This document shows positions 1 through 4,998 of a DNA stretch of 6,309 bases, one piece after another. Each line of letters begins with the position of its first letter. Position 1 is the first letter of the stretch. The notes beneath the pieces are model-generated. The model searched no databases, was not told the origin of the DNA, and was given only the letters and a program-made list of their open reading frames with translations. Both the position numbers and the translations under genes were made by a program. The DNA is from Lysobacteraceae bacterium. Lineage in GTDB: Bacteria; Pseudomonadota; Gammaproteobacteria; Xanthomonadales; Wenzhouxiangellaceae. The stretch is from assembly GCA_020201235.1 (NCBI GenBank), contig JAIVHD010000090.1, positions 1-6,309 on the forward strand, given 5' to 3'.

Positions 1-908
1 AAATCACTCTGTCGATCGCCGCCGCGAGCAATGCCGGCACCGGACCGCGTACGGTTCAGGTCGTAACCCCGGCCGGCGCCAGTTCCACCGAGCCGACCGC
101 CGCAAACCGTTTGTATATCGGCAACCCCGAACAGCGTCTCGTCACGCCGTTGACCGCGCCGGTGCTCGGAATTGCAAGAGATGCGGCACCCGAGCCGGCG
201 ATCGGGCTCGCGTATGGGCCTGTCGTGGGCTTGCAAAAAGACGTCGTCGAGAACGTCGAAATCACCCAGATGGCCTTCTCCGATCGGGCCGGGGTTGCCC
301 GCGGCGCAGTGCTTTTGGGTATTGAACCGTCGATTATCCCGCGCGGCTTCCAGGGCGAGCTGATTCTGTCGGGCGTTGAATTGGGTTTGAGTGCGACGGT
401 TGTCATCGAAAGCGGCGAGGGCATCGAGATTACCGGACCGGTCGTGGTTGAGGCCGATGCAGACGACAACCGCTTTGTGCGCGTGCCGGTGGCCGTGGAC
501 GAGCAGGCCGCGGCGCTGCCGCATCGGCTTGTGGTTGTAGAACCCGGTGCGGACGGCAATGCACCGATTTCTTTTGTAACTGCCCGGGCCGGCCAATTGC
601 AGGTTGCCGGCGACGCGCCGGTCATCGCCTCGATCAGCCCGATCGTGACGCTGCCTGATGAAGTGTTTTCGCTATTGATTCGCGGCCTGAATTTTGAGCA
701 GGCTACTGCGGTTCGGGTCACGCCTGATCAGGGCGTCTCGGTCGGCAGCCAGTTGAGCATCAATGCTGATGGCACCGAGTTGAGCGTCAGCCTGGACGTG
801 AGCCAGGCCGCCGAGCCCGGCCCGCGCCTGATTCAGGTCATCGCGCCGTCCGGCGAAACCGACGGCACCGCCACGGCGGCCAACACCTTGACCATCGTCG
901 AGCCGTGA
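1..908 (+). CDS. Secreted-type protein with tandem IPT/TIG-like Ig-fold domains, 3' part (5' end outside window)
   Basis: The frame is open from the first full codon at position 3 to the TGA at 906-908, so the gene begins upstream. A TTG at 111 is only an internal leucine, because the frame and the domain pattern continue unbroken before it. I see three Ig-like units. The first is the end of a domain (to about 119) with the pattern GPRTVQVVTPAG...TAANRLYIG. The second spans about 309-612 and starts with GIEPSIIPRGF. The third spans about 618-905 and starts with PVIASISPIVTLP, then LLIRGLNF, DGTELSV and GPRLIQVIAPSG...TAANTL. The motif set 'SISP...L.I.G.NF...V.V.P..GV' is typical of IPT/TIG domains, which are beta-sandwich modules of extracellular adhesion or scaffold proteins. 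The chain ends just after the last domain, so no anchor or enzyme domain follows. The function is not identified. The location is presumably extracytoplasmic, judged from domain type and from the exported neighbours. The next gene starts 99 bp downstream in the same direction. The weakest point is the exact family, since the middle unit diverges. Confidence 0.8.
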   Translation, partial: ITLSIAAASNAGTGPRTVQVVTPAGASSTEPTAANRLYIGNPEQRLVTPLTAPVLGIARDAAPEPAIGLAYGPVVGLQKDVVENVEITQMAFSDRAGVARGAVLLGIEPSIIPRGFQGELILSGVELGLSATVVIESGEGIEITGPVVVEADADDNRFVRVPVAVDEQAAALPHRLVVVEPGADGNAPISFVTARAGQLQVAGDAPVIASISPIVTLPDEVFSLLIRGLNFEQATAVRVTPDQGVSVGSQLSINADGTELSVSLDVSQAAEPGPRLIQVIAPSGETDGTATAANTLTIVEP

Positions 909-1007
909 GCCGCCATGAATCATGACCTATCACTACAACAATCCGCGTTGCGGGGACTTCCCTTTTCGAGGGTTTTTACAAATCGAAGTGTTGCGAGGAA
1001 GAAAAAA
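909..1007 (+). other. Intergenic gap with leader of the glycine-rich gene
   Basis: This 99-bp gap separates the Ig-domain gene from the glycine-rich gene. It is more AT-rich than the genes around it near its 3' end. A weak fold, CCCT (960-963) with AGGG (969-972), is followed by five T (973-977). With four base pairs it is too short to call a terminator. ACTTC (956-960) can alternatively pair with GAAGT (985-989). I find no convincing -35/-10 pair with standard spacing, so co-transcription with the upstream gene is plausible. Confidence 0.4.
995..1001 (+). promoter_or_regulatory. Ribosome binding site deciding the start at 1008
   Basis: GAGGAAG lies about seven bases before the ATG at 1008 and is followed by an A-rich spacer. 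It decides the start in favour of 1008 over the in-frame ATG at 915. The ATG at 915 has no such site and would put 31 charged or polar residues in front of the signal peptide. Confidence 0.75.
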
Positions 1008-2462
1008 ATGAGTATTTCTAGCCGTAGTTTCCAATTGGCCGCCGTGGGCACGCTGCTCGCCTTGTCGCTGGCCGCACGGGCTTTCGAGAGCGGTTCCACC
1101 GGTGCCGATGGAGCCTTCAACCCAACCGTCGACACGGTAGTTGCATTGCCGGATGACGGCGTGTTCAATTTCACTAGCATCAACATTCCGGCCGGCGTGA
1201 CGGTGCGCTTTGAGCGCAACGGATTGAACACCCCGGTACGCATGCTGGTGGCTGGCAATGCGGTTATCGATGGGGTCATCGACGTCCGTGGCCGGCCATC
1301 GCCTGCGATTGGTTCGGCCGGCGACGGCGTGATTGCCGACGACGGCCTGCCGGGCCTTGGCGGACCCGGTGGCTTCGACGGTGGTCGTGGCGGTGAGCCC
1401 GGACAGGCTGAATTCGCCGGCGGGCAGGGCGTGGGTCCGGGTGGCGGGTTTCCGAATTCGACTCAATGGCCGGTAAGCGGCGTTGACTTTGGCTGCGGTG
1501 GCGGCGGTGGTGGTTTTGGATCAGGCGGCTCGACCGGCCGCGGTACTAACTGTTTTAGCACGTCCAATAATTCCTCAGGCGGTCCGAGCTACGGCAACGA
1601 GCTTTTGTTGCCGCTGATCGGGGGTGCGGGCGGTGGCGGCGCATCCGGCGGCGATTCCTTCAGCGGTTCCGGCGGCGGCGGCGGTGGCGGCGCCATCCTC
1701 ATCGCGGCCAGCGGCACCTTGACGATCAATGGCGAGATTCGTGCCGACGGCGGTCGCTCCGGTGCCTTCGCCGGTGCCGGTCACGGTGGCGGCGGTGGTG
1801 GTGGTGCCGGCGGCGGCATTCGCTTGATTGCGACCACGCTGGCCGGCGACGGGCCGGTTACCGCCCTTGGAGGCATCGGCAATTCGACCAGCACGAGCAC
1901 CGGTGGAGTTGGCGGTGCCGGCCGCATCCGCTTTGAAGCCGAAAGCATGAGCCGCACGGTCGGCACCAGTCCGCAGTTCAGCTTCGGCGAGCCCGGCGTT
2001 ATATTCCTTGCTGGGATGCCCAGTCTGCGTATCGCAAGTGTCGGCGGTAACAGCGCCCCGGCCGTACCGACGGGCAGCGCCGATATTGTCCTGCCGCAGG
2101 ATTTTCCCAACCCGGTTGATGTCGCTGTAGAGGCATTTAACGTGCCGCTTGGCAATACCGTGACGGTCACTCTGGCACCTGCGGTGGGCAATGCCGTCTC
2201 CGTGATCACCAATGCTCTGGACGGCACCGAAGCAGCTTCAACGGCCACAGCTCAGATCGATGTCCCGGGTGGCCCGAGCACGCTGCTGGCCAGCGTCAGC
2301 TTTACCGTGCCCGAAGACCAGAGCACGGTGTTTAATCACCTCACCGACGGTGAGCCGGTTCTTGAGGTCCGATTGCTGGCAAGCGCTGCCGGAGCCTCGC
2401 AAACTGTCCTGGTGACCGACTCCGGCCGCGAAATTGATATGCAAGGGGCTCAGCTCCGATAA
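1008..2462 (+). CDS. Secreted glycine-rich beta protein (484 aa), function unknown
   Basis: The start is ATG 1008, chosen because of the GAGGAAG site upstream and because the protein then opens with a clean Sec signal peptide (SFQLAAVGTLLALSLAARA, probable cleavage after residue 25). Residues 26-95 form a conserved-looking beta domain opening with FESGSTGADGAFNPT, then LPDDGVFNFTSINIPAGVTV and NTPVRMLVAGNAVIDG. I recognise this opening from exported proteins of many environmental bacteria, often near RHS-like genes, but know no assigned function. Residues about 115-307 are extremely glycine-rich, with short beta-strand phrases between glycine tracts (AILIAASGTLTINGEIRADGG, IRLIATTLAGDGPV) that look like turns of a beta-solenoid. 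The only two cysteines (163 and 182) sit in this region and could form a disulphide. Residues about 330-484 are beta-rich (PSLRIASVGG, then valine/threonine strands and a PGGPSTLLASVSFTV segment). No catalytic motif, membrane anchor or autotransporter barrel is visible. The gene ends 82 bp before the RHS gene, probably in the same operon. A surface or matrix structural role is inference. Confidence 0.85.
   Translation: MSISSRSFQLAAVGTLLALSLAARAFESGSTGADGAFNPTVDTVVALPDDGVFNFTSINIPAGVTVRFERNGLNTPVRMLVAGNAVIDGVIDVRGRPSPAIGSAGDGVIADDGLPGLGGPGGFDGGRGGEPGQAEFAGGQGVGPGGGFPNSTQWPVSGVDFGCGGGGGGFGSGGSTGRGTNCFSTSNNSSGGPSYGNELLLPLIGGAGGGGASGGDSFSGSGGGGGGGAILIAASGTLTINGEIRADGGRSGAFAGAGHGGGGGGGAGGGIRLIATTLAGDGPVTALGGIGNSTSTSTGGVGGAGRIRFEAESMSRTVGTSPQFSFGEPGVIFLAGMPSLRIASVGGNSAPAVPTGSADIVLPQDFPNPVDVAVEAFNVPLGNTVTVTLAPAVGNAVSVITNALDGTEAASTATAQIDVPGGPSTLLASVSFTVPEDQSTVFNHLTDGEPVLEVRLLASAAGASQTVLVTDSGREIDMQGAQLR
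1348..1926 (+). repeat. Glycine-rich low-complexity coding region
   Basis: GGC/GGT/GGA codons recur in tracts, the densest at about 1497-1530, 1618-1695 and 1786-1818, with runs of six or more glycines. The tracts are irregular rather than exact tandem copies, and they are interrupted by hydrophobic strand-like phrases. The region encodes the central part of the 484-residue secreted protein. Such GC-rich tracts are prone to slippage and to assembly error. Confidence 0.8.
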
Positions 2463-2470
2463 AACTGGTC

Positions 2471-2504
2471 GCCGCTTGTCCGTTTTCGATGGCGGGCAAG
2501 CGGC
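2471..2504 (+). other. Intercistronic 12-bp hairpin without T-tract
   Basis: GCCGCTTGTCCG (2471-2482) pairs with CGGGCAAGCGGC (2493-2504) along all 12 positions, with one G-T (G-U in RNA) wobble and a ten-base loop, TTTTCGATGG. It begins eight bases after the TAA of the glycine-rich gene and ends 40 bases before the ATG of the RHS gene. The bases after the stem (AACTGTAAACC) are not a T-run, so it is a poor intrinsic terminator. It could protect the upstream mRNA 3' end, be a processing site, or tune expression between the two genes. No second copy is present in this window. Confidence 0.6.
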
Positions 2505-2533
2505 AACTGTAAACCGAGCCGGGCGAAGGCAGC

Positions 2534-2538
2534 AGGAG
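2534..2538 (+). promoter_or_regulatory. Ribosome binding site deciding the start at 2545
   Basis: AGGAG lies six bases before the ATG at 2545. It supports that start over the in-frame ATG at 2434, which would overlap the end of the preceding gene and place 37 non-signal residues before the signal peptide. Confidence 0.75.
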
Positions 2539-2544
2539 CAACGA

Positions 2545-4998
2545 ATGAAGCGCATCAATCTAAGTCGAGCTACGGGCCAGCGTGCCAGATACTTGTTTGT
2601 GTTGCTTTTGAGCGGGCTGGCCCTGCCATGGGGGGTGTCGGCGCAGATCGTTACCGAATTGGAACCTGTGGCATGGCCGGCAGCCTGGGTTGAACCCCAG
2701 GGCGAGCAGTACGCGTCATTGGATCACCTGCTGGCTGCGGTCGAGCCAGACGGCCCGCTGCCCGGGGCACTTGCTGATTTCCACTGGAATCGTCTTTGGG
2801 CACACAGGCAGCCGGCGTCGATGCGCGTCCTGGCCCGGGTATTGCAGCAGCCCGTTGCTGCGCCGGCTCACGAGATTGGTGCCCGCTTTTTCCCTAGCCG
2901 TCCTGAAATCCTGTCCCAACCACCTTTGAGCGTGCGCGTCGGCCGACGTTATGAATACCAGCCGGAGGCCTTCGATGCAGATGGCGACGCGCTCGATTTC
3001 TCGCTGAGCGTCGCGCCGCGCAGAATGAGGGTAGACAAAACCACCGGGCTGATCGTATGGCGGCCGGCCGCACCGCCAGGTGATCATGAAGTTGAACTGA
3101 CGGTGCGCGACCCCGCTGGCGCGCAGACGCGCCAGACCTGGAGCCTGCGCGTGCTGCGACCCAATGAGCAGCTCCAACAGCCACCGCAGATCACCTCGCA
3201 ACCCCCGGCCAGCGCAACGGTGGACCGGGCCTGGGTCTACCAGATCACTGCCGAAGACTCGGACGACGACATCGAACGGTTCGAACTCGTCCAAGGCCCG
3301 GTCGGCATGCGCATCAATGCTGATTCCGGCCGGGTGGACTGGGCACCGGCTAATGTCGACGAATATCCGGTCATCGTCGCGGTGGTCGACGCGGCCGGCC
3401 TGCGTGACGAGCAAAGTTTCGTGATCACCGTTGGTTCGGCCCCGGGTGTGAGCCCGCCGGAATGGCAAAGTCCGGACTCGCTGACCGCGCCGTTGGGCCG
3501 CACCACCCGCTTCCAGTTGGCGGCCGCCGACCCGGACGGCGACGATCTCAACTACTTCGTCGAACCGCTGCCGTTGCCGGCCGGCATGCGCATGAGTTCA
3601 CTGACCGGCGCGCTGGAGTTCACCCCGTCGCCTGATCAGGTCGGCGACCACCAACTGATGCTGGCCGCCTCCGATGGTCGTTTCCGCATCTACCAGGAAT
3701 TCACCGTCACCGTACCGCCGCCGGAAGGTCCGACCGGGCTTCGGGGCCGGGTACAGAACGGTCCGGAAGACGGCCTGCCGGGCGTACGCCTGGTGCTGGG
3801 CATGGGCGAAGACGCGATCGAGAGGTTCACCGATGCCGACGGATACTTCCAGTTTAATGAACTCGATCTGGAGGCACTGGCCGGCCCGGGCGTGCTGAAG
3901 ACCCCGCTGCGTCTGCTGGTCGACGGCGCGGCCACCGGCACCGGCGAAACCTTTGCGACAGTACCCAAAGAAGTCCACCTGATCGCCGGCGCCGACAACC
4001 TGCTCGACGACCCGATCATCCTGCTGCCGCTGGATACCGCAAGCGCCGATCCGGTCAACCCTGCGGCGACTTCGGCCATCACCTCCGCGCCGGTGCAAAA
4101 GGGCGGCGAAAGTTTTGCCCCGGTCACGCTGACCATCCCGCCCGGCATGGCACGCTGGGAAGAAACCGGTGAGCTGTTTACCGGTGAAATCCACATCACC
4201 GACATTCCCGACAACGAGCTCAGCCCGCAGCCGCTGCCGCCGGAACTGGACTTTTCCGTCTACGTCGCAATGCAACCGTTCGGCGTGGTCTACGACGAAC
4301 CCATCCCAATCAGCTTCCCCAACGTCAACAAGCTGCTTCCAGGCACGCGTACGGAAATCTTCGGCCTGGATCACGACACCGGTGAATTTGTCAAATTCGG
4401 CGACGCCGAAGTATCGGCTGACGGCCGAACCGTGGACTCCATCGGCGGGGTGGTGGTGGCCAATTCGTGGCATGGCAATGTATTGAGCGCGGCAGAAGGC
4501 GAAGGTGGAGGTTCCGACGATAACAATCAGTGCAATGCTGCCTGCGGTTCAACGGTGGGCCTGACCGACGGCACGCTCACGGTCAGCCACGCAACCCCAG
4601 CTTATCAGTCCCTCGGCCAGGGACGTGCGGTGACCCTGGAGTACAACTCGAACAACGCCCAGGCACTGCCGATCGTACGTTTTGATCACAACAACAGTTC
4701 GTTTTCCGCTTTCGGGCCGGCCAGCACGGCGGCTCGTCTGAACGTGGGCGGGGTGACGTTTTCGCCGCAATTCTACTGGGAAGGCAGCGCCGAAGCCGCC
4801 CAGGGCGCGATCCAGTTCGACGCCACCGGCTGCCCCAGCGAGGTTTACGACTGGGAGCTGGAACTGACCAGCACCGTTCCCGGTGGATTCTCATCACGCC
4901 GGAAGGGGATTTCTCCACGCTCACCACGACCGCGAATGGCTTCGAGCGCAGCTTCAGCGACGGTCGACTCAAGATTTTCGATGCCAGCGGCCTGTTGA
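2545..4998 (+). CDS. RHS/YD-repeat secreted protein, N-terminal part, ended by frameshift (817 codons read)
   Basis: This is the N-terminal half of a large exported YD-shell protein. ATG 2545 follows AGGAG and opens a Sec signal peptide (YLFVLLLSGLALPWGVSA, cleavage near residue 33). Residues 34-119 are unassigned. Three consecutive putative Ig domains of He_PIG/cadherin-like type follow at about 120-204, 213-296 and 303-390, with motifs such as DADGDALDF, DPDGDDLNY and the repeated GMR...(S/T)G. Residues about 393-445 resemble a carboxypeptidase-regulatory-like domain (GLRGRVQNG...GVRLVLG...TDADGYFQF). Residues about 513-650 form a beta module (VTLTIPPGMARW, DFSVYVAMQPFGVVYDEPIPISFPN) common before RHS shells and perhaps ZU5-like. 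A CxxxC (663, 667) precedes YQSLGQGRAVTLEYNSNN, the usual lead-in of YD shells. Family similarity holds to TSTVPGG near residue 781. The last 36 codons (arginine/serine/proline-rich, to TGA 4996-4998) look like out-of-frame sequence, while the expected continuation lies in the -1 frame. It probably encodes a surface or secreted shell protein, but as read here it would lack the YD array. Confidence 0.8.
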   Translation: MKRINLSRATGQRARYLFVLLLSGLALPWGVSAQIVTELEPVAWPAAWVEPQGEQYASLDHLLAAVEPDGPLPGALADFHWNRLWAHRQPASMRVLARVLQQPVAAPAHEIGARFFPSRPEILSQPPLSVRVGRRYEYQPEAFDADGDALDFSLSVAPRRMRVDKTTGLIVWRPAAPPGDHEVELTVRDPAGAQTRQTWSLRVLRPNEQLQQPPQITSQPPASATVDRAWVYQITAEDSDDDIERFELVQGPVGMRINADSGRVDWAPANVDEYPVIVAVVDAAGLRDEQSFVITVGSAPGVSPPEWQSPDSLTAPLGRTTRFQLAAADPDGDDLNYFVEPLPLPAGMRMSSLTGALEFTPSPDQVGDHQLMLAASDGRFRIYQEFTVTVPPPEGPTGLRGRVQNGPEDGLPGVRLVLGMGEDAIERFTDADGYFQFNELDLEALAGPGVLKTPLRLLVDGAATGTGETFATVPKEVHLIAGADNLLDDPIILLPLDTASADPVNPAATSAITSAPVQKGGESFAPVTLTIPPGMARWEETGELFTGEIHITDIPDNELSPQPLPPELDFSVYVAMQPFGVVYDEPIPISFPNVNKLLPGTRTEIFGLDHDTGEFVKFGDAEVSADGRTVDSIGGVVVANSWHGNVLSAAEGEGGGSDDNNQCNAACGSTVGLTDGTLTVSHATPAYQSLGQGRAVTLEYNSNNAQALPIVRFDHNNSSFSAFGPASTAARLNVGGVTFSPQFYWEGSAEAAQGAIQFDATGCPSEVYDWELELTSTVPGGFSSRRKGISPRSPRPRMASSAASATVDSRFSMPAAC
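2902..3714 (+). repeat. Three tandem putative Ig (He_PIG/cadherin-like) domain repeats
   Basis: The units run at about 2902-3156, 3181-3432 and 3451-3714. Each begins with a proline-rich lead (PEILSQPP, PQITSQPP, PEWQSPDS), carries an acidic D-x-D-D/G-D loop that could bind calcium, has an M-R motif (RRMRVDKTTG, GMRINADSG, GMRMSSLTG) and ends in a V-x-V strand. The DNA has diverged between units, so this is an old protein-level repeat and not a recent duplication. Such domains usually act as extracellular stalks. Confidence 0.7.
4861..4920 (+). other. Frame break and probable deletion junction in the RHS gene
   Basis: Upstream of about 4886 the codons at 4861, 4864 and so on read ELELTSTVPGG, which fits the family. 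From about 4887 the frame one base earlier (codons at 4887, 4890 and so on) reads ILITPEGDFSTLTTTANGFERSF, which also fits. The change is a -1 shift. The YD frame is closed upstream by a TGA at 4683-4685, so the switch must lie between 4686 and 4998. No canonical X XXY YYZ slippery heptamer is in register in that interval. From memory of the family, several tens of residues including a PFGAGW motif usually separate these two phrases. A deletion therefore fits better than a single-base slip. Confidence 0.7.

Noticed and set aside
56..721. Minus-strand open frame of 221 codons at the left edge
   Set aside because: It is serine/threonine/proline-rich, typical of an antisense shadow, and overlaps the IPT/TIG gene throughout.
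914..924. Short interrupted palindrome CATGAATCATG as an operator
   Set aside because: Five-base arms are easily found by chance, and no promoter is recognisable nearby.
960..977. Intrinsic terminator after the IPT/TIG gene
   Set aside because: A five-T run is present, but the stem is only four base pairs (CCCT/AGGG).
915..1007. Upstream ATG start for the glycine-rich gene
   Set aside because: It lacks a ribosome site and would bury the signal peptide. ATG 1008 has both features.
1348..1926. CRISPR or DNA tandem-repeat array in the GGC-rich stretch
   Set aside because: The repeats are irregular glycine codons inside an intact reading frame, with no constant repeat/spacer period.
2434..2544. 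Upstream ATG start for the RHS gene
   Set aside because: It overlaps the previous gene and runs through the hairpin. ATG 2545 has AGGAG and a proper signal peptide.
3598..4473. Minus-strand open frame (291 codons) opposite the RHS N-terminal half
   Set aside because: It lies fully antisense to a well-supported gene, has a charge-biased composition and shows no ribosome site or family motif.
4686..4998. Programmed -1 ribosomal frameshift
   Set aside because: No in-register slippery heptamer is visible, and the expected conserved linker is missing, so a mutation or artefact is more likely.
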